Source: Promethearchaeota archaeon (GTDB lineage: Archaea; Asgardarchaeota; Lokiarchaeia; Sigynarchaeales; MK-D1). From it: DNA of 30,234 nucleotides. Position 1 is the first letter of the stretch. Each line of letters starts with the position of its first letter. Position numbers and translations under genes: made by a program. This document shows positions 7,455-14,970 of the stretch, one piece after another. Under the pieces are notes generated by a model. That model was not told the origin of the DNA. It worked only from the letters and a program-made list of their open reading frames with translations, and made no database searches. The stretch is taken from positions 1-30,234 of the forward strand of contig JAEOTN010000088.1 of assembly GCA_016839865.1 (NCBI GenBank), read 5' to 3'.

Positions 7455-8705
7455 TTGAAAGTCCACACCACTTATAAGATCAGATTATATCCGAATCGTG
7501 AACAACAACAATTTCTAAATAAAACATTCGGATGTTGCAGATTTTTATGGAATCAGATGTTACATGAGAGGATTCAGATCTTCATTAAACATAAACCTAA
7601 TTCTTCAATATCACATAAATTTTTAACAGAAAAAGATTACAAAACTAAGTTCAATTTCCTTAAAGAGGTTGACAGTAAAGCATTACAATCCACTACAAGA
7701 AATCTAATGTTCGCATTTCGAAATTATTATAACGGCATCAAACAAAAACGCACAACAGGATTGCCAAAATATAAATCCTCAAAGAATAAACAAAGTTATA
7801 CTACCTACAATATAACAAACAATCTCAAAATAGATTTTACATTAAAAAAGTTGAAACTTCCAAAAATAAAAAGTTGGATTAAATTTCATGATGATCGGAA
7901 GTTTGACAAACAGATTACACATGTTACCGTGTCGAAAACCAAGACCGGCAAGTATTTTGCTTCAATTCATATAAAAATCAAACAGGAAATAATACCAAAA
8001 GACAAAATTAAGCTTCATCGAGTCATCGCTTTTGATATGTCTGCATCGAAATTTCTTGTTTCCAAGCAAATTCAGATGAAAAATCCACGATTTTTTCACA
8101 ATGAACAAAAAAAATTGAGAAAACTACATAAATATTTGTCTCGAAAGAAATTAGGGTCAAATAATAGAGAAAAGGCTAGATTCAGATTAGCTCGCAAATA
8201 TGAAAAAATTCACAACCGAAAATTAGATTGGACTCATAAAATTTCAACTCAGTTGTCAAAAAAATATGAAGCTATTATCTTAGAGGATTTGAATATCAAG
8301 GGTATGCAGAAATTTAAACCTGGAATTTCTAAATCAATCACATTAGATTTCTCGTGGAATCAATTTTTCTCATTTCTTGCATATAAAATGAAAAAACTTG
8401 GTAATCACTTAATTACAGTCAATCGCTGGTTTCCATCTAGTAAAATATGTTCAATTTGTGGTGTAAAATTAAAAAAACTAAAAATTAGTGTTCATGAGTG
8501 GAAATGCAAAGAATGTGGATCACTTCATGATCGAGACATTAATGCTTCTAAGAATTTATATACCGAAGGTTTAAAACAATTAAAAGCTCGATCTATCACA
8601 TTAGTCTCTACCGTAGGAACTACGGAAAGTTACGCTTGTGGAGATGATAGAAGCCTTTCTCTAAGAGAGCATTCGTCTATGAATCAAGAATCCAATGAAA
8701 TTTGA
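7455..8705 (+). CDS. tnpB: TnpB, RNA-guided RuvC-like nuclease of an IS605-type element
   Basis: TnpB proteins are RNA-guided DNA endonucleases carried by IS200/IS605 elements and are ancestral to Cas12. This 416-residue copy looks intact. The N-terminal YKIRLYPNREQQQFLNKTFG is the usual opening. The RuvC residues are D194 (IAFDMSASKF), E277 (IILEDLNIKGM) and D361 (HDRDINASKNL). The zinc finger is C332-x2-C335 and C351-x2-C354. The lysine-rich bridging region YLSRKKLGSNNREKAR is present. The C-terminus carries the conserved TVGTTESYACGD and SMNQES, whose DNA also forms the guide RNA scaffold. The start is TTG at 7455, because no other start precedes YKIRLYP in frame. No frameshift or stop interrupts it. 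TnpA is not in the window. Confidence 0.93.
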   Translation: MKVHTTYKIRLYPNREQQQFLNKTFGCCRFLWNQMLHERIQIFIKHKPNSSISHKFLTEKDYKTKFNFLKEVDSKALQSTTRNLMFAFRNYYNGIKQKRTTGLPKYKSSKNKQSYTTYNITNNLKIDFTLKKLKLPKIKSWIKFHDDRKFDKQITHVTVSKTKTGKYFASIHIKIKQEIIPKDKIKLHRVIAFDMSASKFLVSKQIQMKNPRFFHNEQKKLRKLHKYLSRKKLGSNNREKARFRLARKYEKIHNRKLDWTHKISTQLSKKYEAIILEDLNIKGMQKFKPGISKSITLDFSWNQFFSFLAYKMKKLGNHLITVNRWFPSSKICSICGVKLKKLKISVHEWKCKECGSLHDRDINASKNLYTEGLKQLKARSITLVSTVGTTESYACGDDRSLSLREHSSMNQESNEI

Positions 8706-8719
8706 AATTGGAAGTTCAA
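8600..8719 (+). ncRNA. Predicted omega/reRNA scaffold at the 3' end of tnpB
   Basis: TnpB guide RNAs are made from the 3' end of tnpB and the element's right end. Here the coding DNA has a perfect hairpin CCGTAG-GAA-CTACGG (8611-8625), then a small hairpin at 8657-8669 (loop TAA), then the right-end hairpin at 8691-8712. The guide would be the roughly 20 nt after 8719, which is the korA leader. The 5' end is a guess and the extent is inferred from the family, not measured. Confidence 0.45.
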
Positions 8720-8750
8720 ACATATTTAGAACTAAAGTGTGAAACCATTA

Positions 8751-10478
8751 ATGGAAGATTTATCACTTGTAATTGTTGGTCAAGCTGGTCAAGGAGTCCA
8801 AACTGTGGAACAATTTATGGTAGGACTTTTGAAAACATCTGGGTACAACGTGTATGCAACTAAGGAGTATATGAGTCGTGTAAGGGGTGGTATGAATTCA
8901 ACTCAATTGAGAATTGGATCTGGTAAAAAACGAGTTCGTGCTTATATTGAGCGTATAGATCTATTAATTCCTTTACATAAGGATGCTATGGGACATGTTA
9001 AACACCGATTAACAAGCTCTACTATCATTCTTAGGGATCCTGAGATGATCGATACAAAAGAATGTTCCGACTTCACATGTTCGGATGTACCATTCACGAA
9101 AATCCAAAAAGAAATCGGTGTTAAATTTGTAAATGTGTATGCGGTCGGGGTTTTATCAGGAATATTCAAGATTCCTGCACAATCTGGGAAAAAGTATATT
9201 GAAGAAAGATTTGCTAGTAAAGGAGAATCAATTCTAGCGAAAAACTACACTGCATTTGAAAAAGGATACACTGTAGGGGAATCCCTCAAAGACGTCGTCC
9301 CTGAGATGCATAAAAATCCAACAATTGATGATGAAATTCTTCTAGATGGAAACCAAACTGTAGGATTAGGAGCAATTGCTGGAGGATGTAACTTCATTTC
9401 AGCTTATCCAATGTCTCCAAGTACAGGAACGCTTGTTTTTATTGCGCAAAATTCTCGAGAATTTGGAATCGTGGTAGATCAAGCAGAAGATGAAATTGCT
9501 GCAATCAATAAAGCAATTGGTGCATGGTTTACCGGTGCTCGAGCAATTGCATCCACCTCTGGAGGAGGATTCGCTTTGATGAGTGAAGGATTATCATTAG
9601 CAGGTATTGTCGAGTCACCATTAGTCGTTCATATAGCGCAACGACCAGGACCTGCAACAGGTTTACCTACACGAACTGCGCAAGAAGATTTGAATTTAGC
9701 ATTATATGCTGGACATGGAGAATTTCATAGGATTATTTTTGCCCCTGGTTCCATTGAACAAGTATTTTATTTAACACAAAATGCATTTAATCTCGCAGAT
9801 AAGCTTCAAGTCCCGGTATTTATACTTACAGATCAATATCTTGTTGATTCTTATTATAACATACCTGTTGAAGATATGAGAATTACGGGAGTTCAACATG
9901 CATTTGTGGAAACTAATGCTGATTATAAGCGTTATGCATATACAGAAACTGGTATATCTCCACGCGGTATTCCTGGGTTAGGGACAGGTTTGATTAGAAA
10001 TGATAGCGATGAACACGATGAATATGGACACATTACAGAGGACATGCGAGGTGTTCGCGAAAAAATGACTGATAAGCGTATCCATAAAAAAGGAAAACAG
10101 ATAGTACAAATGGACCCTCCTATTCCATTAGAACCATTTGGAGGAAACTCCTATGATACTCTTGTTGTTTGCTGGGGTTCGAGCTATCTCTCTGTTAAAG
10201 AAGCAATTGATGAAATTAATGATCCGAAAATTGCTGGGATACATTTTTCACAAGTATATCCTCTACCCAAGAATACTCATTCATTACTTACTAAAGCAAA
10301 AAATTTACTTCTAATTGAGGGAAACGCAACGGGTCAATTTGCCAATCTCCTCAAACTTTATGGAGATATTGAGATTCCTAAGAAACATTTGTATCTCAAA
10401 TCTAATGGTGAACCATTATCTGTTGAAGAAGTGAAGAAATTCGTTTTACAAGCTTCAAAATTAGGAGGTAATGCATAA
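8751..10478 (+). CDS. korA: 2-oxoacid:ferredoxin oxidoreductase, fused gamma-alpha subunit
   Basis: This subunit pairs with the beta subunit to oxidise a 2-oxoacid with CoA to acyl-CoA, CO2 and reduced ferredoxin. Numbering here is from the upstream GTG at 8739. Residues 7-190 form the gamma domain (IVGQAGQGVQTVEQFM, SRVRGGMNSTQLRI). From about 200 the alpha domain follows (GNQTVGLGAIAGGCNF, YPMSPSTGT at 223, DQAEDEIAAINKAIGA, STSGGGFALMSEG). YPMSPST corresponds to the YPxTPSS substrate-binding motif of archaeal two-subunit OFORs, which often accept a broad range of 2-oxoacids, so 2-oxoglutarate specificity is not assured. The start is ATG 8751, six residues before the conserved strand; GTG at 8739 adds four residues. 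CATATTTA at 8721-8728 could be a TATA box for a nearly leaderless mRNA. Its stop overlaps korB by one base. Confidence 0.92.
   Translation: MEDLSLVIVGQAGQGVQTVEQFMVGLLKTSGYNVYATKEYMSRVRGGMNSTQLRIGSGKKRVRAYIERIDLLIPLHKDAMGHVKHRLTSSTIILRDPEMIDTKECSDFTCSDVPFTKIQKEIGVKFVNVYAVGVLSGIFKIPAQSGKKYIEERFASKGESILAKNYTAFEKGYTVGESLKDVVPEMHKNPTIDDEILLDGNQTVGLGAIAGGCNFISAYPMSPSTGTLVFIAQNSREFGIVVDQAEDEIAAINKAIGAWFTGARAIASTSGGGFALMSEGLSLAGIVESPLVVHIAQRPGPATGLPTRTAQEDLNLALYAGHGEFHRIIFAPGSIEQVFYLTQNAFNLADKLQVPVFILTDQYLVDSYYNIPVEDMRITGVQHAFVETNADYKRYAYTETGISPRGIPGLGTGLIRNDSDEHDEYGHITEDMRGVREKMTDKRIHKKGKQIVQMDPPIPLEPFGGNSYDTLVVCWGSSYLSVKEAIDEINDPKIAGIHFSQVYPLPKNTHSLLTKAKNLLLIEGNATGQFANLLKLYGDIEIPKKHLYLKSNGEPLSVEEVKKFVLQASKLGGNA
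10463..10469 (+). promoter_or_regulatory. Strong Shine-Dalgarno of korB
   Basis: AGGAGGT lies within the last codons of korA, eight bases before the korB ATG at 10478. It is the best ribosome-binding match in the window. It fixes the korB start over the out-of-frame ATG at 10471 and fits coupled synthesis of the two subunits. Confidence 0.75.
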
Positions 10479-11341
10479 TGAAAAACAATTTCGATTTCAA
10501 CTCCGATGCTATTGCATGGTGCCCAGGATGTGGAAATTTTGCATTACACCGAATCTTAAAAGAAGCACTAGTAGAATTAGGAAAGAAACCCGAAGAAACC
10601 GTATTCGTCTCTGGAATTGGACAAGCTGCGAAGTTACCTCAATACATGAAGGGTCATATGTTTAATGGATTACATGGACGTTCTCTTACAATAGCAATGG
10701 CTATTAAAGCAGCGAATCCTGAGTTAACAGTCATTGTAGATTCGGGAGATGGTTGCACTTTCGGTGAGGGGGGGAATCATTTCAACCAGCAGATATTACG
10801 TAACTCGGATATCACAGTTATTGCCCATAATAACCAGATCTATGGATTAACCAAAGGACAAGCTTCTCCTACTAGTGTGAAGGGTATGAAAACACCTGTG
10901 CAAGTTTATGGTGTCACTAATGAACCTTTCAATCCAGTTGCTACTGCTGTAGCATTAGATGCTTCATTTGTGTCTCGTGCATTTGTCGGAGATATTGATA
11001 AAACTAAAAAAATTTTCAAAGCTGCAATATCCAATAAAGGATTTTCATTAGTAGATACATTTTCTCCTTGCGTTTCTTTCAATAAACTCAACACATATAA
11101 GTGGTACAAGGAGAACACATACAACTTAGATGAATCCCATGATTCTACCAATCGGATAAAAGCTTTCGAAATTGCAATACAAATGGATAGTTTTCCTCTT
11201 GGAATAATCTATCGGAACCCAAACAAGAAATCGTTCTGGGAATCTAATATTGCATACGAAAACGACAAACGTCCATTATTCAAACGAGAGTTAAATATGG
11301 ATGCATTAACAAAATTGATAGAATCAAAAAAAATACATTAA
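10478..11341 (+). CDS. korB: 2-oxoacid:ferredoxin oxidoreductase, beta subunit
   Basis: KorB carries the thiamine diphosphate site and the [4Fe-4S] cluster. At 287 residues it has the usual length. WCPGCGNFALHRIL gives C15 and C18. The ThDP/Mg motif is DSGDGCTFGEGGNHFNQQ (88-105) with HNNQIYGLTKGQASPTS (117-133). A later cysteine, C198 in FSPCVSFN, is at the place of the fourth cluster ligand. The third ligand, usually the Cys of GIGCS, is replaced by Gln: SGIGQAAKLPQYM (Q49). Either the cluster uses another ligand or this subfamily differs. The gene overlaps korA by one base (TAATG) and ends 6 nt from the convergent acylphosphatase. No gamma/delta ferredoxin-type subunit is adjacent. Confidence 0.92.
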   Translation: MKNNFDFNSDAIAWCPGCGNFALHRILKEALVELGKKPEETVFVSGIGQAAKLPQYMKGHMFNGLHGRSLTIAMAIKAANPELTVIVDSGDGCTFGEGGNHFNQQILRNSDITVIAHNNQIYGLTKGQASPTSVKGMKTPVQVYGVTNEPFNPVATAVALDASFVSRAFVGDIDKTKKIFKAAISNKGFSLVDTFSPCVSFNKLNTYKWYKENTYNLDESHDSTNRIKAFEIAIQMDSFPLGIIYRNPNKKSFWESNIAYENDKRPLFKRELNMDALTKLIESKKIH

Positions 11342-11347
11342 ATTTAT

Positions 11348-11623
11348 TTAATAATGTATGGTAAAGTTGCGGAAGGCTTCTTCCTGAGCGTCAGAGATTT
11401 CATGGTTAACTTGGTCAACTTTAGCCCATATTGGTCCTCGTCTGAGCCATTTTAGCAACTCAGTAATCTTATCTTGTGATCCGTGAGCTAAAACTTCAAC
11501 CTTTCCGTTGTTTAAATTCCGAACAAATCCCTTGACACCGAGACGGTTAGCTACATCTGCTGTAGTCGCTCTAAAGAAAACCCCTTGGACTTTCCCAGAT
11601 ATATAAGCATGAATTTTTTTCAT
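11348..11623 (-). CDS. acyP: Acylphosphatase
   Basis: This small 91-residue enzyme hydrolyses carboxyl-phosphate bonds such as acetyl or carbamoyl phosphate. It has the complete family signature: GKVQGVFFRATT with the phosphate-binding loop and R18, and GFVRNLNNGKVEV with catalytic N36. The C-terminal FRNFTIHY is the usual last strand. AGGATGA at 11630-11636 on the minus strand is seven to eight bases before the ATG and supports the start. It is a single gene, convergent with korB and divergent from uppP. The natural substrate is unknown, as for most acylphosphatases. Confidence 0.93.
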   Translation of the reverse strand: MKKIHAYISGKVQGVFFRATTADVANRLGVKGFVRNLNNGKVEVLAHGSQDKITELLKWLRRGPIWAKVDQVNHEISDAQEEAFRNFTIHY

Positions 11624-11701
11624 ATAGTTTCATCCTAGGATATTATTGGAGTTTTTGTTTTTACTTAGATGAGTGTCTAGCTAAAACTACGCGTTCTGTG
11701 C

Positions 11702-11708
11702 TTATAAA
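11702..11708 (+). promoter_or_regulatory. TATA-like box of uppP
   Basis: TTATAAA is followed about 25 bases later by the palindrome at 11732-11744, which would overlap the transcription start. The uppP ATG is at 11779, so the leader would be about 45-50 nt. Confidence 0.4.
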
Positions 11709-11731
11709 CTCTTTGCACTCTTAACTTTTCG

Positions 11732-11744
11732 GACCTTAAAGGTC
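11732..11744. repeat. Palindrome between TATA box and uppP start
   Basis: GACCTT-A-AAGGTC is a perfect 13-nt inverted repeat with a one-base centre. It is at the predicted transcription start of uppP, a position typical of archaeal repressor operators. No repressor gene is adjacent. Confidence 0.4.
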
Positions 11745-11778
11745 ACCACTTTAAATCTGGTAACACATATTCAAACCT

Positions 11779-12597
11779 ATGGATTTGAATTTCTGGCATA
11801 GATTGGTGTTAGCATTACTTCAATCTGTACTTGAATGGCTTCCGGTCAGCTCAGAAGGATTCTTAGTTTTAACTATGAATTCATTTCACATTGATAATAT
11901 TTACACTGCAATACGCATTGCGATGTATTTCCATCTCGGAACTGCTATTGCAGTATTTTTCAAATATCGAAACGAATACATCAATGCGGTATTATTTCGA
12001 GATAAAAAATTACTTCGAATGCTTGTTGTCTCTGTTATAAGTACTGCAGTGATTGCCATTCCCATCAAACTTATACTAGAAAAAGTTCTTTCGGAATCGG
12101 TATTGGAATCTGCTGGATGGGTTGTTACATTACTAACGGGTATAGCACTACTCATTACTGGTTCCTTATTACAATGGGGTGCAACGCGTTCTCAAAACCT
12201 CCTTACTATGAAAGAAAGAAAAATTTGGGATGAAATAGGTTTGGGTGCTGTGCAAGGATTCGCGATTCTTCCTGGTATTAGCCGCTCTGGAGTCACATAT
12301 ACATATTTATTGGCTCATGGATTCAAGAAGGAAGAAGCATTCAAAATGAGCTTTCTAATCTCATTACCAGCGGTTCTTGCAGGCATAGCATTTGATATAA
12401 TATTTGATGTATTGATTGGTGGAGATTCACTACCTTTTAGCTGGGATTATCTATTCTTAATGGGCTTAGTTGCAGTAATCGGATATTTTATGATGGATGC
12501 CTTGTTACTTCTTGCCCGAAAAGTTCCATTCCACTATGTGTGCTTCTTACTCGGTGGCATCACTATATTACTTGTGTTGATTTTCTTTGCAGCTTAA
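11779..12597 (+). CDS. uppP: Undecaprenyl/polyprenyl-diphosphatase, UppP (BacA) family
   Basis: UppP is an integral membrane enzyme that dephosphorylates polyprenyl diphosphate to the monophosphate carrier used in glycan assembly. The 272-residue protein has the expected hydrophobic segments throughout. Motif 1 is SVLEWLPVSSEGFLVL, with the catalytic Glu E19; the usual S-T-G is S-E-G here. Motif 2 is GFAILPGISRSGVTYTYLL with PGISRSG at 165-171 and R169. MSFLISLPAVLAG is the conserved segment after it. It probably works with the cis-prenyltransferase at 29059. A TATA-like box and palindrome lie upstream, and aIF2-alpha follows after 154 nt with its own promoter. Confidence 0.9.
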   Translation: MDLNFWHRLVLALLQSVLEWLPVSSEGFLVLTMNSFHIDNIYTAIRIAMYFHLGTAIAVFFKYRNEYINAVLFRDKKLLRMLVVSVISTAVIAIPIKLILEKVLSESVLESAGWVVTLLTGIALLITGSLLQWGATRSQNLLTMKERKIWDEIGLGAVQGFAILPGISRSGVTYTYLLAHGFKKEEAFKMSFLISLPAVLAGIAFDIIFDVLIGGDSLPFSWDYLFLMGLVAVIGYFMMDALLLLARKVPFHYVCFLLGGITILLVLIFFAA

Positions 12598-12661
12598 TTC
12601 TTCTTTCATTAAATCCTCTTAGCTAGCTTGTTAAATCATCAGTAAGAAATCAAAAAAATCA

Positions 12662-12704
12662 AATAATACGTTGTATGTAAAGATGTAGGTTAGTTCGTAT
12701 TATT
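12662..12704. repeat. 9-bp inverted repeat upstream of the aIF2-alpha promoter
   Basis: AATAATACG (12662-12670) and CGTATTATT (12696-12704) are perfect arms with 25 bases between them. The right arm ends nine bases before the TATA-like box at 12713. Its location fits an upstream regulatory site. It lies 65 bases or more downstream of the uppP stop, so a role as an uppP terminator is less likely. Confidence 0.4.
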
Positions 12705-12712
12705 GATGTTAA

Positions 12713-12720
12713 ATTATATA
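12713..12720 (+). promoter_or_regulatory. TATA-like box of aIF2-alpha
   Basis: ATTATATA lies about 32 bases before the aIF2-alpha ATG at 12752. With initiation about 25 bases downstream the leader would be around 10 nt, which is typical for archaea. Confidence 0.5.
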
Positions 12721-12751
12721 GAACTATCAAATAATATACGGAATTGTCAAA

Positions 12752-13570
12752 ATGGTCAAGAAGAAAGCAAAATTCCCAGAACAGGATGAATTAGTAGTTG
12801 CACAAGTGATTCACGTAGAACGTATGCACATATATGCCGATCTTGAGGATTATGAAGGGAATTCAAGAGGAGGACGTGCTCGTGGTATGGTTCATATAAG
12901 TGAACTGGCTAACAGATGGATCCGAAACATTTCAAACTACGTGAAGCTCAATCAACGAGTCGTTCTGAAAGTATTACGAGTTAATCCCGATAAAGGACAT
13001 ATAGATCTCTCTCTTCGACGAGTAAATAATGAACAACAAAACTCTGTAATGAGTGACTGGAAATTTGAACGAAAATGTGAGAACTTATTCCGCTTATTTG
13101 GAAATCAACGCAATATTGAACTTAATGAAGTTTACGAGAAAATCGGTTTTCCCCTATTGGACGCTTATGGAACACTTCACGATGCTTTTGATGCAATTAA
13201 AGAAGATGGTATTGAAGAACTCAAGCGACTTAACTTAGATGTGGAAGATGATTTAATTAACGCATTATTCAAAATGATTGACTCGAATATTCAATTGAGC
13301 CAAGTTGAAATTGAAGGAAGATTTGAGATAACCGTATATGATGAGGATGGAGTAGAAACAATCAAAAATGCGTTCAAAGCGGCATCTGCAATTGAAAAAG
13401 ACAAACTGATGGATCTCTATGTTCATTATATAGGAGCTCCGACCTATTCCATGCGTATTACGGCTAGTGACTATCGTCAAGCTGAGAATTATCTTAAAAA
13501 AATCACTACCACTATTCAAAAGCATATCGAATCCCATAATGGAGAATTTTCCTTCGAACGGACCGATTAA
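12752..13570 (+). CDS. eif2a: Translation initiation factor aIF2 subunit alpha
   Basis: The alpha subunit of the aIF2 heterotrimer helps deliver initiator Met-tRNA to the small ribosomal subunit. At 272 residues it has the normal archaeal length. An N-terminal S1/OB domain (about 10-90) reads ELVVAQVIHVERMHIYADL, GMVHISELANRWIRNISNY, QRVVLKVLRVNPDKGHIDLSLRRVN. A helical domain follows, then a C-terminal alpha-beta domain (FEITVYDEDGVETIKNAF, YSMRITASDYRQAENYL). The serine in the HISEL-to-RNI loop corresponds to the region phosphorylated in eukaryotic eIF2-alpha; the loop here is R-N-I-S-N. Nop10 follows after 18 nt in the same direction, the classic archaeal pair. The eL42 and eS27 genes that often precede this pair are 8 kb away. 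Confidence 0.95.
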   Translation: MVKKKAKFPEQDELVVAQVIHVERMHIYADLEDYEGNSRGGRARGMVHISELANRWIRNISNYVKLNQRVVLKVLRVNPDKGHIDLSLRRVNNEQQNSVMSDWKFERKCENLFRLFGNQRNIELNEVYEKIGFPLLDAYGTLHDAFDAIKEDGIEELKRLNLDVEDDLINALFKMIDSNIQLSQVEIEGRFEITVYDEDGVETIKNAFKAASAIEKDKLMDLYVHYIGAPTYSMRITASDYRQAENYLKKITTTIQKHIESHNGEFSFERTD

Positions 13571-13588
13571 ATTGTAGAATGATGTATT

Positions 13589-13762
13589 ATGCCAAAAATG
13601 CTCCGTTATTGCCCAAAATGCAACTTATACACACTTTCTCAAAAATTATGTCCCAAATGTCAAGGACAAGTAAAGAATCCTCATCCCCCAAAATATTCAC
13701 CACAGGATAAATATCAAAAATATCGAATTCCTCTTTTCAAAGAGAAATTTGATAAAAATTAG
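13589..13762 (+). CDS. nop10: H/ACA RNP component Nop10
   Basis: Nop10 is a core protein of the H/ACA box ribonucleoprotein that makes pseudouridine in rRNA with Cbf5, Gar1 and L7Ae. This short gene encodes 57 residues. The zinc ribbon is RYCPKCNLYTLSQKLCPKC (C8, C11, C21, C24), followed by the conserved PHPPKYSPQDKYQKYR, which wraps around Cbf5. The length and motif order match the family. ATG 13589 is the only start after an in-frame stop at 13580 other than an internal Met4. It follows aIF2-alpha by 18 nt, as in many archaea, and its stop is two bases from the stop of the convergent RNA polymerase A'' gene. Confidence 0.93.
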   Translation: MPKMLRYCPKCNLYTLSQKLCPKCQGQVKNPHPPKYSPQDKYQKYRIPLFKEKFDKN

Positions 13763-13764
13763 TG

Positions 13765-14970
13765 TTATTTTGACATATCTTGAAGAATTTCACGATATTT
13801 TTCTAAATCTGCCTGTAAACGTATCGCACCCGTTCCTATTGTGGGGACAAGCTGACCAATAATAACATTTTCTGGTATACCTTTCAATTTTTCTTCCTCG
13901 CCTGAAATGCTAGCATTGATTAGTTGCTTGATTGTAACTTCGAATGCTGCTCGAGCTAGGATGCTCTCTTTTACACCTGAGATTCCATGTCTCCCGATCT
14001 GTAATATACGGCCTGTAAAACACATTAAATCTGCCATAGCTAAAAGATGTCTTTGATCTACGTCTAATCCTTGGTCCCGCAACACCTGTTTTGCCTCTCG
14101 GATTATTATTTCTCTGGCTGCTTCAATACCAAAAATTTTCTCAACTTCATGAATATGATTAGAAATAGTTCGAGTAGCATCAACACCTTTAATTTTCAGT
14201 ACTTCTGCTAAGTTCGTCCCTTCGGTCTGAATCACCCATTCATTTGTATCTTCCTTGTAAATGATTCCTCGTTTAACCCCTTTAATTCCAGAAATTAAGG
14301 TTTTTAAGATTTTTTCCCGTCTTTTTTGGAGTTTTTGAATATCCTCCAAATCAGGATTGATGATGATGCAGTTGTTTTCGTCATCTACGTCAATGCTACC
14401 TTTTTTCCCATATTTCTTCAGTTTCTTAGTAATTTCTTCTATATCTAATCCCTTATCCTCTAATAATTCCTCGTCTAAATATACTACAATTGAATAATCA
14501 GCTAAATCTATTTCAACATCATATGCTATGCTATCTATTCGAATTTGTTCAATTTTTTGGTGAATTTCTCGAGCTTTTTTGCGATCTTCACGGTATTCCT
14601 TTTCTAAATAAACTGACATAATTGGAGTTGAAGGATTGCGGCGTGCGTCTACTATCTCAATCAACCGGGGAAGTCCTTGAGTAACAGAGAATTCGGATAC
14701 TCCGGCAAAGTGGAAAGTTCGTAGGGTCATTTGGGTTCCAGGTTCTCCTATTGATTGAGCTGCAACTGTACCTACTGGTTCCATTGGTACGATCATAGCT
14801 TTCTGATAACTTAGATAGACTTCGTCTGCAAAATATTGAACTTGTTCTTGAGTTAGTTTCACGTTCGTCATGAATCCATCCATTTCGTTCAAAATACTAA
14901 GAGGAATTCCGATATTCTCCATATACGTTAAAGTTTTTTGTTTAAATTCTTTCGTTGCTAGTCCTGTCAT
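13765..14970 (-). CDS. rpoA2: DNA-directed RNA polymerase subunit A'' (Rpo1C)
   Basis: This is the C-terminal part of the largest RNA polymerase subunit, 401 residues, normal for archaeal A''. The trigger-loop/bridge region is unmistakable: [20 protein letters not shown] followed by [20 protein letters not shown] and [20 protein letters not shown]. The C-terminal [20 protein letters not shown] and [18 protein letters not shown] blocks are conserved too. Its ATG comes immediately after the A' stop codon and in the same reading frame, so the two subunits are divided by one TAA only. Its own stop is two bases from that of nop10. The ribosomal L30e, nusA and S12 genes that usually follow A'' are absent here. 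Confidence 0.96.
   Translation of the reverse strand: MTGLATKEFKQKTLTYMENIGIPLSILNEMDGFMTNVKLTQEQVQYFADEVYLSYQKAMIVPMEPVGTVAAQSIGEPGTQMTLRTFHFAGVSEFSVTQGLPRLIEIVDARRNPSTPIMSVYLEKEYREDRKKAREIHQKIEQIRIDSIAYDVEIDLADYSIVVYLDEELLEDKGLDIEEITKKLKKYGKKGSIDVDDENNCIIINPDLEDIQKLQKRREKILKTLISGIKGVKRGIIYKEDTNEWVIQTEGTNLAEVLKIKGVDATRTISNHIHEVEKIFGIEAAREIIIREAKQVLRDQGLDVDQRHLLAMADLMCFTGRILQIGRHGISGVKESILARAAFEVTIKQLINASISGEEEKLKGIPENVIIGQLVPTIGTGAIRLQADLEKYREILQDMSK

Larger units (their letters stand above)
7395..8719 (+). mobile_element. TnpB-only IS200/IS605-type element (left boundary uncertain)
   Basis: The element holds tnpB and no TnpA transposase, so it would need TnpA in trans to move. The right end is well supported: after the conserved SMNQE-like end of the protein there is a hairpin (TCCAAT at 8691-8696, ATTGGA at 8707-8712), then TTCAA at 8715-8719. 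This is the arrangement of many IS605-group right ends, where a subterminal hairpin is followed by a short cleavage-type sequence. The left end is not resolved. One option is TTTAT at 7420-7424 as target/TAM with the element starting at 7425; another is that the inverted repeat at 7395 belongs to it. It lies between the phosphodiesterase gene and korA and ends about 20-30 nt before korA. Confidence 0.6.

Noticed and set aside
8599..8719. Possible degraded CRISPR repeat or terminator in the hairpins after tnpB
   Set aside because: Only single hairpins are present, with no repeated unit or spacer. The layout matches a TnpB guide RNA scaffold and right end.
10471..10665. ATG seven bases before the korB start, opening another frame
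   Set aside because: The frame covers the conserved CPGCG region of korB in the wrong phase. AGGAGGT is spaced better for ATG 10478.
12621..12628. AGCTAGCT palindrome after uppP
   Set aside because: Eight bases only, no flanking symmetry, and no T-run, so chance is likely.
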